Positions 51,436 through 58,970 of a DNA stretch of 64,000 nucleotides are shown here, piece after piece. The stretch lies in assembly GCA_964348665.1 (NCBI GenBank), contig CAYGDP010000003.1:62001-126000 (forward strand), in the 5' to 3' direction. Position numbers and translations under genes: made by a program. Origin of the DNA: CAYGDP01 sp964348665 (lineage in GTDB: Bacteria; Verrucomicrobiota; Verrucomicrobiia; Palsa-1439; CAYGDP01). Numbering within the stretch: position 1 is the first letter of the stretch; each line of letters starts with the position of its first letter. The notes under the pieces are model-generated. The model saw only the letters and a program-made list of their open reading frames with translations. It made no database searches and had not been told where the DNA came from.

Positions 51436-51722
51436 TTATTGATTTTATTTTAGGAGTTAAACCCAAACAGCTGTAGAAATACACTATGGATCACAAAATT
51501 CAACAGCTAACTTAAAATGTGTAGGCGTTTTACTTCTTGACAAAAATATGACGATTAGAAAATCCTGCTGGCGCAGCGCAAATGATGTTTAGCTTTCTCC
51601 CTTTCTATCTCTCGAACCAGGAATGAGGATTTGCCTCCGTTGGATCAAAAAAACAAAATAGACTTGGATATCCCCCGTTCCTAGTGCTAGCTAACAAGAT
51701 GCCAAGTGTGCCAGTGAGACAG
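51436..51722. other. intergenic stretch before the MITE-like element
   Basis: No gene seen. A/T-rich; probably holds the promoter of pseudopilin copy 2 on the minus strand. Confidence 0.5.
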
Positions 51723-51843
51723 GAGGCCTCTGCAAAAGTCGCCGAGTCAGGTGACTCGGCCTACAACCTGCCCGATTTTCCCGCACAAGCATTGTAGGCC
51801 ACGTGACCTCACGCGGCGAAAAAGGTTATTTTGCAGAGGTCTC
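51723..51843. mobile_element. 121-bp MITE-like inverted-repeat element, copy A
   Basis: Terminal inverted repeats GAG(G/A)CCTCTGCAAAA and TTTTGCAGAGGTCTC. Internal palindrome GCCGAGTCAGGTGACTCGGC followed by CGCGTGAGGTCACG-like arm. No coding capacity. The same element, inverted, is at 56758-56878. Confidence 0.8.
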
Positions 51844-51858
51844 AATATATGTGTTTGC

Positions 51859-51888
51859 TTGTTTGCGAATGCGGATTTGTAGTAGAAT
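51859..51888 (+). promoter_or_regulatory. predicted leaderless promoter of the FG-GAP gene
   Basis: -35 TTGTTT (51859-51864), 18-base spacer, -10 TAGAAT (51883-51888), then 6 bases to the ATG. It lies just beyond the MITE-like element. Confidence 0.55.
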
Positions 51889-51894
51889 TGTTCA

Positions 51895-53193
51895 ATGAAA
51901 GCTTTCATTATTGTTCCTTGCGCATTTTTTCTTTGTTCCATGCTCGCCGCGCAGGAGCGCATCGTCACCGATGCCAATAAAACCACCGTGCCCACCACGT
52001 TGATCGAGGGCAAGCCAAACGAATACCCTGCGTTCGATGCCGTCGAGATCGCCAAAGACATCGAGATCGGCTACGGAATCTGCCCTGCCGACGTGAACGG
52101 CGATGGCAAACTCGACGTCGTCGTTGCCGATGCCCAGCAGTTTTGGTGGTTCGAGAATCCCACCTGGAAAAAACACGCCCTCACCACCAAGGGCGCCACC
52201 CGCGCCCACAACGTCGCCATCGCTCCGGGCGATCTCGACGGCGACGGCAAAGTAGACTTCGCCGCCGGCGCGGATTGGCAAATCAACAATACCAAAAGCG
52301 GCGGCGACGTCCTCTGGCTTCGTCGTGGCGCCGACGTGTATCAGCCGTGGGATGTGATCCCCGTAGCGCAAGAACCGACTACCCATCGGGTTGCTCTGGC
52401 CGACATAGATGGCGACGGCAAACAAGAAATCATTAATGTCCCTCTGTTGGGTAAAAACAGCACCAAAGCAAAAAACTGGATGGATGCACCCATTCGTGTC
52501 CTCGCTTACAAGCCCCCGAAAGATCCCGCGAAAGAACCGTGGAAGGAAGTTGTGCTCAACGAATCGCTGCACGTCGCGCATGGATTTGACGTTGTAAAAT
52601 GGCCACACGTACTTGCTCGAGAACAACTGGTCGGCTCCATTCTTGTTTCCAGCTACAATGGCATCCAAATCGTTACGCCAGGTTCGGGGAGCCCGTGGAT
52701 ATCTCCGCGTCTTGGCGAAGGAAATCAGATCGGTGCGGACAACGCGCTCACGAAGCCGAATCCGAGCCTTGGCGCTGGCGAAGTTCGCCTCGGGCGCTTA
52801 GCCGGAAATAAACGTTGCATTGCTACGATAGAGCCGTGGCATGGTCATCAAGCCATTGCTTATCTGGAAACTAAAGAGGGTGAACTATGGCACCGCCACG
52901 TCATTGACGATTCTGGCATGTGGGGACATGGGCTAGCTTGCGCGAAGATTAGCAGCAAGGATTTTGATGACATCATCGTTGGCTATCGCGATGCATCCAA
53001 AGACCGCGGCAAACCCGCCATTGCCGCTTACGTACCGCTCGCTGCGGACGGCTCGAAATGGCGCAAGCACATTCTCGACGAAGGCGTCGCAGTCGAAGCC
53101 CTTTGCGTTGCCGACTTCAATGGCGATGGCAAGCTCGACATTGCCGCTGCCGGACGCGCCACGCACAACGTCAAGCTGTTGATTCAGAAATAA
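51895..53193 (+). CDS. secreted FG-GAP/VCBS repeat protein
   Basis: 432 residues with a signal peptide (FIIVPCAFFLCSMLAAQ) and a beta-propeller of FG-GAP/VCBS repeats bearing Ca2+-loop motifs: ADVNGDGKLDVVVAD, GDLDGDGKVDFAAG, ADIDGDGKQEIINV and ADFNGDGKLDIAAAG. Probably an exported binding protein; no enzyme motif is seen. Starts 51 bases beyond the MITE copy A; rnpB ends 8 bases behind it on the other strand. Confidence 0.82.
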   Translation: MKAFIIVPCAFFLCSMLAAQERIVTDANKTTVPTTLIEGKPNEYPAFDAVEIAKDIEIGYGICPADVNGDGKLDVVVADAQQFWWFENPTWKKHALTTKGATRAHNVAIAPGDLDGDGKVDFAAGADWQINNTKSGGDVLWLRRGADVYQPWDVIPVAQEPTTHRVALADIDGDGKQEIINVPLLGKNSTKAKNWMDAPIRVLAYKPPKDPAKEPWKEVVLNESLHVAHGFDVVKWPHVLAREQLVGSILVSSYNGIQIVTPGSGSPWISPRLGEGNQIGADNALTKPNPSLGAGEVRLGRLAGNKRCIATIEPWHGHQAIAYLETKEGELWHRHVIDDSGMWGHGLACAKISSKDFDDIIVGYRDASKDRGKPAIAAYVPLAADGSKWRKHILDEGVAVEALCVADFNGDGKLDIAAAGRATHNVKLLIQK

Positions 53194-53201
53194 AAGATTT
53201 T

Positions 53202-53626
53202 GCGAGGGGCTGTAAGCCAGATTTTGTGCGGTCCCGACAGTTCAACCCGTCGCGACCCGACCGTCATTTCTCTAATGCGACCAATACCCGGGCATAAACG
53301 GCTGGGCCAGCCTGCCCTCTATTCGGTCTTGCTCCAGAGGGGTTTTGCGTGCCGCCGACATTGCTGCCGACGCGGTGAGCTTTTACCTCGCCTTTTCACC
53401 CTTACCCACCTTCGCCCTTCGGGCTACGGCGCGACAGGCCCTCTGGCTTGCTGCGTCGAAGCACGAAGAGCGAAGACGAGCGGTATATTTTCTGTGCCAC
53501 TGTCCGTCGTCCCTCGCTTACGCGTTGGACGCCCCCGCTTGCGCGGGGCATCTTGCCCTGCGGAGTCTGGACTTTCCTCATCCCGATGCGATTGCTCGCG
53601 CCGGGACGCGACGATCCGCCCCTCGC
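53202..53626 (-). ncRNA. rnpB: RNase P RNA
   Basis: About 425 nt, catalytic RNA of ribonuclease P, which matures tRNA 5' ends. Helix P1 is perfect: 5' GCGAGGGGC (53626-53618) pairs with 3' GCCCCTCGC (53210-53202). Conserved blocks are GAGGAAAGTCC (53579-53569, P4 5' side), ACAGAAA near 53490 and AGAGAAATGAC (53273-53263, CR V), with the usual ending CTTACAGCCCCTCGC. The start and end are taken from P1 and may be off by a few bases. Confidence 0.95.
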
Positions 53627-53647
53627 AAAAAAAATCAAAGAACTGGA

Positions 53648-54352
53648 CTAACCAGCCCAGTATACGATGCGTCCGCAATTGCTGCAACTGGCCACCTCGA
53701 TGCCGCCTTTGGCGGCGTGGACGATTTCGGGAGGCAGCTGCAAATGGCAACCGCTGCAGTTGCCGTGCTCAATGGGCGCGATGGCGAGGTCGTGTTTGCT
53801 CCGGAAAATCCGCTCGTAACGCTCGATCAAATCCTCGTCCACTTGCTTGGCGAATTCCGCCCGCTCGGTTTCCAGGGCGGCCAGCCGGGCTTGCACGGTT
53901 TTTTCGCGCGTATCGAGATCCGTCTTGAGCTTCGCGACGCGTTCGGCAGTCGCCTTCGCGCTGGCTTGGGCGTCTTTGATCTGTTTCTGCTGCGTGGTTT
54001 CCTGTTCCATCAACAAAAGTTCTTTGTCCTCGATTTGGGAGATTTCTTCCTCGGCGGTGGCGATTTCCTTGTTGAGCGCCTGGTATTCGACGTTGGACTT
54101 GATCTGGTTCTGCTGGCCGCGCCACTTGGCGATGGAAGCCTTTTTGGTTTCCACCTCGATCTCGAGTTTTTTGCGCTCCAGTTCCTCGGCCTTGAGGCCG
54201 TTACGAGCGGCTTCCAGATCGGCGTTGGATTTTGCGAGCGCTGCGTCCGCCTCGGCGCGCTCTTGCGGCAGGCGCGCCAACTCACGGCGGAGCTGCGCGA
54301 TCTTGCTGTCGCGGTCCTGCACAACGAGCAGTTTTTCGATTGTTGCCAACAT
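53648..54352 (-). CDS. coiled-coil protein with C-terminal C4 zinc ribbon
   Basis: 234 residues: a long coiled coil (about 1-170, e.g. ERVAKLKTDLDTREKTVQARLAALE) then a zinc ribbon CSGCHLQLPPE ... SCSNCGRIVYW, as in the CT398/DUF164-like family of possible nucleic-acid or chaperone-related function. Located 21 bases upstream of rnpB on the same strand. The ATG at 54352 is 8 bases behind TACCAT with -35 TTGACC at 17 bases. A promoter for rnpB lies in its 3' end. Confidence 0.82.
   Translation of the reverse strand: MLATIEKLLVVQDRDSKIAQLRRELARLPQERAEADAALAKSNADLEAARNGLKAEELERKKLEIEVETKKASIAKWRGQQNQIKSNVEYQALNKEIATAEEEISQIEDKELLLMEQETTQQKQIKDAQASAKATAERVAKLKTDLDTREKTVQARLAALETERAEFAKQVDEDLIERYERIFRSKHDLAIAPIEHGNCSGCHLQLPPEIVHAAKGGIEVASCSNCGRIVYWAG
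53659..53687 (-). promoter_or_regulatory. predicted rnpB promoter inside the zinc-ribbon gene
   Basis: -35 TTGCAG (53687-53682), 17-base spacer, -10 TATACT (53664-53659). Initiation near 53652 would give a 26-base precursor leader before the mature 5' end. Confidence 0.5.
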
Positions 54353-54360
54353 CGCCGAGG

Positions 54361-54389
54361 ATGGTAACGTTCCGAAACGTCGCGGTCAA
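54361..54389 (-). promoter_or_regulatory. predicted leaderless promoter of the zinc-ribbon gene
   Basis: -35 TTGACC (54389-54384), 17-base spacer, -10 TACCAT (54366-54361), then 8 bases to the ATG at 54352. Confidence 0.55.
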
Positions 54390-54409
54390 CGCTTCTTTCT
54401 CGCGATTTA

Positions 54410-54418
54410 TGCTATGAT
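54410..54418 (+). promoter_or_regulatory. extended -10 of clpS
   Basis: TGCTATGAT: TG one base before the -10 TATGAT; the ATG at 54426 follows after 7 bases. No good -35 is seen, as expected for extended -10 promoters. Confidence 0.5.
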
Positions 54419-54425
54419 AGGGCTA

Positions 54426-54722
54426 ATGTCCGATTCACAAACCGGCGTTCTGGAGATTACCGAGACGGAGTCGCGCGATGCGCTCACGACACCGTGGAAT
54501 GTCGTCGTCCACAACGATCCCATCAACCTGATGAGTTACGTGACGCTGGTGTTCCAGCGGGTCTTTGGGTACGCGCGCACAAAGGCCGAGACATTGATGC
54601 TGGAGGTGCATCACAAAGGCCGGTCAATCGTCTGGACCGGCGCGCGTGAGCAGGCCGAGCATTACGCGCATCAACTCCAAAGCTGGCAACTGCTCACCAC
54701 CATCGAGAAAGTCGAGTCATGA
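54426..54722 (+). CDS. clpS: ClpS, Clp protease adaptor
   Basis: 98-residue adaptor delivering N-degron substrates to ClpAP/ClpCP. NVVVHNDPINLMSYVTLVFQRVFGYARTKAETLMLEVHHKGR contains the ND(D/P)xxxx binding-loop pattern and the conserved H-x-x-G-R helix end. Probably leaderless. Overlaps the DUF2017 gene by ATGA, a pairing also known from Actinobacteria. Confidence 0.92.
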   Translation: MSDSQTGVLEITETESRDALTTPWNVVVHNDPINLMSYVTLVFQRVFGYARTKAETLMLEVHHKGRSIVWTGAREQAEHYAHQLQSWQLLTTIEKVES

Positions 54723-55279
54723 ACTATCTCCGCGTAGATCGCCCTGATGAAAAACACATTCGGATCCGCGGCGTGAACCCTGGGCTGGAAATGTGTTTGC
54801 AAGAACTACCGCTGATCCTGTCAAAACGCGAGGAACCGCGCGCCCAAAAGCGGCTCTTTCCCAATCCAACGACTGCCGACGATGCCGCCAATCAGGATTG
54901 GCAGGAACACGTCGCGCCGGATCTACGGCACATCTTTGAGTCGGCGCATGAGACCGTCGTGCGCGACTTGGTACAAATGCAGGTCGGCCCGGTGCGCAAG
55001 CAACAAAAAAAGGGAGCGGAACAATCGACGAAGCCAACGGGGAAACAGAATAAAACGCTGGCACAAAAACAGTTCACGGTGATTTTCCCCGCCGAACATC
55101 TTCGGGCGTGGATGTGCGCGGTGAACGAAGCACGGCTCATTCTGGGCGAGATTCACGGTGTCACCGAAGAAGATATGAACACCTTCGGGGTCCTGGGAAA
55201 CAACGAAATGCGGCAGGCTGTCCTCCGCATCCATCTCCTCGGCTGGTTGATGGAGTTGTTGGTGGAAGCCGACGCCTGA
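54719..55279 (+). CDS. DUF2017-like protein coupled to clpS
   Basis: 186-residue protein ending in a helical domain (VNEARLILGEIHGVTEEDMNTFGVLGNNEMRQAVLRIHLLGWLMELLVEAD) like DUF2017 proteins encoded after clpS. A Lys/Gln-rich stretch (KQQKKGAEQSTKPTGKQNK) in the middle is an insertion or linker. Overlap with clpS implies a linked role in ClpS-dependent proteolysis, which is inference. Confidence 0.75.
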   Translation: MNYLRVDRPDEKHIRIRGVNPGLEMCLQELPLILSKREEPRAQKRLFPNPTTADDAANQDWQEHVAPDLRHIFESAHETVVRDLVQMQVGPVRKQQKKGAEQSTKPTGKQNKTLAQKQFTVIFPAEHLRAWMCAVNEARLILGEIHGVTEEDMNTFGVLGNNEMRQAVLRIHLLGWLMELLVEADA

Positions 55280-55447
55280 CGGCGTGGAAACCTTCAATCA
55301 CTAAACACCACGCTGCCTTGCCGGCGTGGGGAATGACTCGGTGGACGGAGATTGGAAGTTTTCCGTATGCGCTAGCGGGCGAAATAAAGTAGAAGCGGCG
55401 TCCGCGTGAGCGGGACTCACGTCCTCGCCGCTTCCCTACTGATTCAC

Positions 55448-55466
55448 AAGAGCCGAGACGGCTCTT
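55448..55466 (+). terminator. terminator-like hairpin downstream of clpS-DUF2017
   Basis: AAGAGCCG AGA CGGCTCTT, then CTACTTTTT. 8-bp stem, 3-base loop, T-run four bases later. Confidence 0.5.
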
Positions 55467-55574
55467 CTACTTTTTAGAAGAAACGCCTGAATCATAAGCG
55501 ACGTACCGGATCAATGCACGATAGGATGAAGGTTGTCCGGCAAGCTAATCTCGATGCTGTGAACGCTTCTGAGT

Positions 55575-55637
55575 TGTAGCGGCGCTCTATGAGCGCCGAT
55601 CATTTCAATCCATCGGCGGTCATAGACCGCCGCTACA
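55575..55637. repeat. palindromic intergenic repeat (TGTAGCGGCG family)
   Basis: 63 bp: TGTAGCGGCGCTCTATGAGC ... CGGTCATAGACCGCCGCTACA. Almost the same as 13931-14000; the outer arms are inverted repeats and each half folds alone. Confidence 0.75.
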
Positions 55638-55735
55638 GATTGAATGGATGGTTTTTTCGCTACTGATTCAGGGGAAGCGGGGAATTTCTGAACGGAGATT
55701 GACGGATAGCAAAATGAGCCTTAGTTTTGGCCAGC

Positions 55736-56725
55736 GTGATCGCGGAGAATTCCAAGGAGGATGTTCAGCGCAAGATTCGAGTGGGACTCACGTTCCTGTT
55801 TTTGTCGGTGATCTACGCGGCCGTCGTATACTTTCTTATTGCAGTATCCACTGAAAACAATCCACGCGGAATGTTGTTCGCCTCGTTTTTTTTCGCTGCG
55901 GTGGGCGCTGGGTACCCATTGGTTTGCATGAAAAATATCAGCTGTCTCTGCGAAATTCCCAAGCCTGCCGAGAAAACATGGTTCGAGAGTGGGATTGGTC
56001 GTTGCCTCTTGGGAATTCTGGTGGGTTTGATTGTTGGTTTGCTCTATCCCGCGATTATCGAATCAGCAGTTCGGGAGCTTTTCCGGGTGTTTGGTGGTCG
56101 AGGTTTTTCCATCGTCGAACAAGCAGATGCACTCTTAAAGTTCGGGCAAAAAACTATTACCACGTTGCTCGGGATTATGACCCACCCATTTTCCCAAAAT
56201 CTAGGCGTGGGATGGATCATCCCGCCAATTGTGGGAGTAATTCTCGGCCTGTTCGTGGCTACCTTCCAAGGAAAGTGGTGGCATCGTCTCGCAGCGTTGT
56301 TTGCGGGCTTTCTCTTTTTCGCTTTTTTTGCAGTGAACGCGACAATGTTCTATGACTTTGCGAATGCAGTGGAGACTTGGGCGCAACTGGGTAATATCAA
56401 ACTGTTGCCGGGTGGCTTAATCGAGGAAATGTTCATATACAGTTTGATATTCGTGTTTCATACGGCGGTCTTTTGCTCGCCGATTATCGGCGGAGTCAAA
56501 TCTATTTTTCGATGGCCGCTAATCAAGGCAGTTGCGCTCTTCATGATCGGATCAGAAGTTGCTATCTACTGCTTGCTTCATGGACCGTTTGAGTGGCTTG
56601 TCTTCGTCATCCTACTCGGAGCCACCGTTCTCTTATCAGTGCGCTACGGTACGAAGCGGCTCCACCAGCGGTATTGCGAAATGCGGGCGCAGGAGCGCGG
56701 GCAGGTCGAGCCGTCTTCGGCGTGA
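55736..56725 (+). CDS. polytopic membrane protein of unknown function
   Basis: 329 residues with about seven to eight hydrophobic segments (e.g. LTFLFLSVIYAAVVYFLIAV, ILVGLIVGLLYPAII, LFAGFLFFAFFAVNATMF) and a Cys-containing cytoplasmic loop. No family recognised. The GTG at 55736 is chosen over TTG at 55727 since -10 TAGTTT (55722-55727) lies 8 bases upstream. Single gene between a repeat-rich region and the MITE copy B. Confidence 0.65.
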   Translation: MIAENSKEDVQRKIRVGLTFLFLSVIYAAVVYFLIAVSTENNPRGMLFASFFFAAVGAGYPLVCMKNISCLCEIPKPAEKTWFESGIGRCLLGILVGLIVGLLYPAIIESAVRELFRVFGGRGFSIVEQADALLKFGQKTITTLLGIMTHPFSQNLGVGWIIPPIVGVILGLFVATFQGKWWHRLAALFAGFLFFAFFAVNATMFYDFANAVETWAQLGNIKLLPGGLIEEMFIYSLIFVFHTAVFCSPIIGGVKSIFRWPLIKAVALFMIGSEVAIYCLLHGPFEWLVFVILLGATVLLSVRYGTKRLHQRYCEMRAQERGQVEPSSA

Positions 56726-56757
56726 CAATCGGATCGGCTTACCAGTCAATAAAATAT

Positions 56758-56878
56758 GAGACCTGTGCAAACAACCGGTTTTCGCCGCGTGAGGTCACGC
56801 GGCCTACAATGCTTGTGCGGAAAAATCGGGCAGGTTATAGGCCGAGTCACCTGACTCGGCGACTTTTGCAGAGGTCTC
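56758..56878. mobile_element. 121-bp MITE-like inverted-repeat element, copy B
   Basis: Inverted copy of 51723-51843: GAGACC(T)GTGCAAA ... TTTTGCAGAGGTCTC. The five bases on either side are AATAT, an apparent target-site duplication, suggesting transposition into A/T-rich DNA. No coding capacity. Confidence 0.8.
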
Positions 56879-56906
56879 AATATAAATCGCGCGCTGGAGC
56901 ACGCTC

Positions 56907-57560
56907 CTACTTTTTCTCGGGCGGCGTGAGCGAGATGACGTAACCTTTGGTGACGGGGTTGTCGTTTTTGTCGAGGAACCGGCAATAAAGACCGGACGCG
57001 CCGCCACCGTTGATGACGCTAAAAGTCAGGATATTAACGCCTACCTTGAGTGTGATCGGGGTGGATTGGTCGTGGTCAGGATCAGTTGCCCAACCATACA
57101 TCCGAATCAATTCTTTGCCGTTCAGGGACCAAGCACCACTGTCGTCGGTGCTGGTGGAGAGTTTGATGCCGCTGATTTCTTTTTCGGCGATGATGTAAGC
57201 AACGCCGAGGAAGATGCATTGGTCGGGGGAAGTGCCTTGTTCGTCGGCGAACGCGCGGAAGTCGAGCATCGAGTCGGGCGATTCATAGGTGCGCCACGTC
57301 AATTCTTCGCCTTCAACCTTAATTTTATCACCGGCTTTGGGTGTGGCAGCTTTTTGGCCTTTGAAGTGTTCCTTGTCGAAAAATTCCTTCTCGGATTCCT
57401 CGGTGTGATCCTGCGCTTTTTCGTCGAGCGCGATGGGGTCGAGGATGAGCCAGTTGAGAATGAACCCTTCGTCGTTGGGTTTGTAAGTTTTGTCGGCGGC
57501 GAGACCGCGCGCGCCAATGGCCGCGACGGTAAAGCCGATGATCCAGCAGAGTTTGTTCAT
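56907..57560 (-). CDS. secreted protein of a tandem three-gene family (member 3)
   Basis: 217 residues with a signal peptide (LCWIIGFTVAAIGARGLAAD). The shared pattern TYKPNDEGFILNWLILDPIALDEKAQDHTEESEKEFFDKEHFKGQ is followed by a beta-rich part (AWSLNGKELIRMYGW, DQSTPITLKVGVNILTFSVINGGGASGLYCRFLDKNDNPVT). The region resembles PA14/glycan-binding jelly-roll modules in domain layout, not proven. AAAGGA lies before the ATG. About 50% identical by eye to its neighbours. Confidence 0.7.
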   Translation of the reverse strand: MNKLCWIIGFTVAAIGARGLAADKTYKPNDEGFILNWLILDPIALDEKAQDHTEESEKEFFDKEHFKGQKAATPKAGDKIKVEGEELTWRTYESPDSMLDFRAFADEQGTSPDQCIFLGVAYIIAEKEISGIKLSTSTDDSGAWSLNGKELIRMYGWATDPDHDQSTPITLKVGVNILTFSVINGGGASGLYCRFLDKNDNPVTKGYVISLTPPEKK

Positions 57561-57584
57561 GTTTTTTCCTTTCTCTCTCGCCTA

Positions 57585-58220
57585 TTATTTCCCGTCCGTC
57601 GCGGGTGGCGTGAGTGAGATTTTAATGTTGGTGATTGGGTTGTCACTTTTGTCGAGAAAACGCGCCGCCGCGCCCGCTGGGCCGCCGCCATTGATGACGG
57701 CGAAGGTCAGGACATTCAAGCCTGCCTTCAGAGTCACAGGATTCTCGGTGCGGTCTTGGTCGCGGTCCACGCCGCGCCCTGAAAAAACGCGAAGGACTTC
57801 CTTGCCGTTGAGTCGCCAGGCGGAACTATCGTCACTGCCGATCGCCAGTGATACTCCGGCGATGTCTTTGTCGGTAATAATATAAGCAACACCCAGAAAC
57901 AGCGAGTTGTCGCCCTCGAACCCGATAAAAAAGTCATCGGCTTCTTTCGCCTCCCAAGCATGGGTCTCGCCGTCCACCTTTACTTTTTCGCCCTCTTTCG
58001 GCGTCGCGGAAAACTGTCCCTTGAAATGTTCCTTGTCGAAAAATTCCTTCTGCGCGTCCTCGCTATGATTGCTCGCGTTATCGTCGAGAGTAATCGCTTC
58101 CAGCACCAGCCAGTTGCGGATGAAGCCCTCGTCGTCGGGCTTGAAGGTCTTGCCTTGCGCCCATGCGCTCGAAGTGATTGCCAACGCGCAAACGATCATC
58201 AACCGGATTGTCTGTTTCAT
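57585..58220 (-). CDS. secreted protein of a tandem three-gene family (member 2)
   Basis: 211-residue paralogue with a signal peptide (LMIVCALAITSSAWAQ). The same blocks: DEGFIRNWLVLEAITLDDNASNHSEDAQKEFFDKEHFKGQFSATPKEG, then WRLNGKEVLRVFSGRGVDRDQDRTENPVTLKAGLNVLTFAVINGGG and SLTPP at the end. GGAGG precedes the ATG. 24 bases separate it from member 3. Confidence 0.72.
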   Translation of the reverse strand: MKQTIRLMIVCALAITSSAWAQGKTFKPDDEGFIRNWLVLEAITLDDNASNHSEDAQKEFFDKEHFKGQFSATPKEGEKVKVDGETHAWEAKEADDFFIGFEGDNSLFLGVAYIITDKDIAGVSLAIGSDDSSAWRLNGKEVLRVFSGRGVDRDQDRTENPVTLKAGLNVLTFAVINGGGPAGAAARFLDKSDNPITNIKISLTPPATDGK

Positions 58221-58282
58221 AGGTGTTCTCCTCCGTGATTCTTGTTTGGTTTATAGTGGAAATGCGTGGAAGCGTCAATCCG

Positions 58283-58918
58283 CTATTTCGGATCCGTGAC
58301 CGGTGGCGTGAGCGAGATTTTGATTTTGGTGATTGGGTCGTCACGTTTATCGAGGAAACGAGCCGACACGCCGGTTCGTCCGTCTCCATTGATCACCGCG
58401 AAAGACAATACATTAATGCCCGCCTTCAGTGTAACCGGGTCCGATTGATCCTGGTCGCGCTCCACGCTGCGATGGGTATGAACACGGAGGACTTCCTTGC
58501 CATTGACCCACCAGGCAGAACTGTCGTCCGACCCAATCGAAAGCCGCGCACCCGCAATCTCTTTTTCGCACATCACATAAGCGATACCGAGATAGATGCT
58601 GTTGTCCACCTTGTCAAAATACAAAATGGCGTCGTCCGCTTCGACGGCATTCCACGCAAACTCGGTGCCCTTGACCGTAACCCGCTGACCGGCCTTTGGC
58701 GTGGCGGTAAATTGCCCCTTGAATAATTCTTTCTCGAAAAATTCCTTCTCCATCTCCTCGGTATGCGCGTTCACATCGGCGCCCAGCTCAATCGGTTCAA
58801 GCATGAGCCAGTTGTAGATGAACCCATCCGCATCGGGTCGGTAGGTTTTGTCGGCAGCCCATCCCCACGTGTTAAACATTATCGCGCAAACAGTAGCTAA
58901 CCCAATCATTCGTTTCAC
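58283..58918 (-). CDS. secreted protein of a tandem three-gene family (member 1)
   Basis: 211-residue paralogue, first of the three in transcription order, with signal peptide (IGLATVCAIMFNTWGWAAD). Blocks TYRPDADGFIYNWLMLEPIEL, AWWVNGKEVLRVHTHRSVERDQDQSDPVTLKAGINVLSFAVINGDG and SLTPP. Start GTG at 58918 behind AAAGGAGGA. Divergence among the three shows an old tandem duplication. Confidence 0.72.
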   Translation of the reverse strand: MKRMIGLATVCAIMFNTWGWAADKTYRPDADGFIYNWLMLEPIELGADVNAHTEEMEKEFFEKELFKGQFTATPKAGQRVTVKGTEFAWNAVEADDAILYFDKVDNSIYLGIAYVMCEKEIAGARLSIGSDDSSAWWVNGKEVLRVHTHRSVERDQDQSDPVTLKAGINVLSFAVINGDGRTGVSARFLDKRDDPITKIKISLTPPVTDPK

Positions 58919-58970
58919 CGCGTCCTCCTTTCATTGGATAGAGTGATTATAGCAAATGGGGGAGGTGTGG

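Larger units (their letters stand above)
55280..55735. other. gene-free region with hairpins
   Basis: Holds a long hairpin (GAAGCGGCG ... CGCCGCTTC, 55392-55434), a terminator-like hairpin (55448-55466), the palindromic repeat 55575-55637 and the promoter TTGACG (55699-55704), 17, TAGTTT (55722-55727) of the next gene. No protein gene is seen. Confidence 0.6.

Noticed and set aside
53345..54367. 340-codon open frame on the + strand
   Set aside because: It runs antisense over rnpB and the zinc-ribbon gene; translation has no family pattern.
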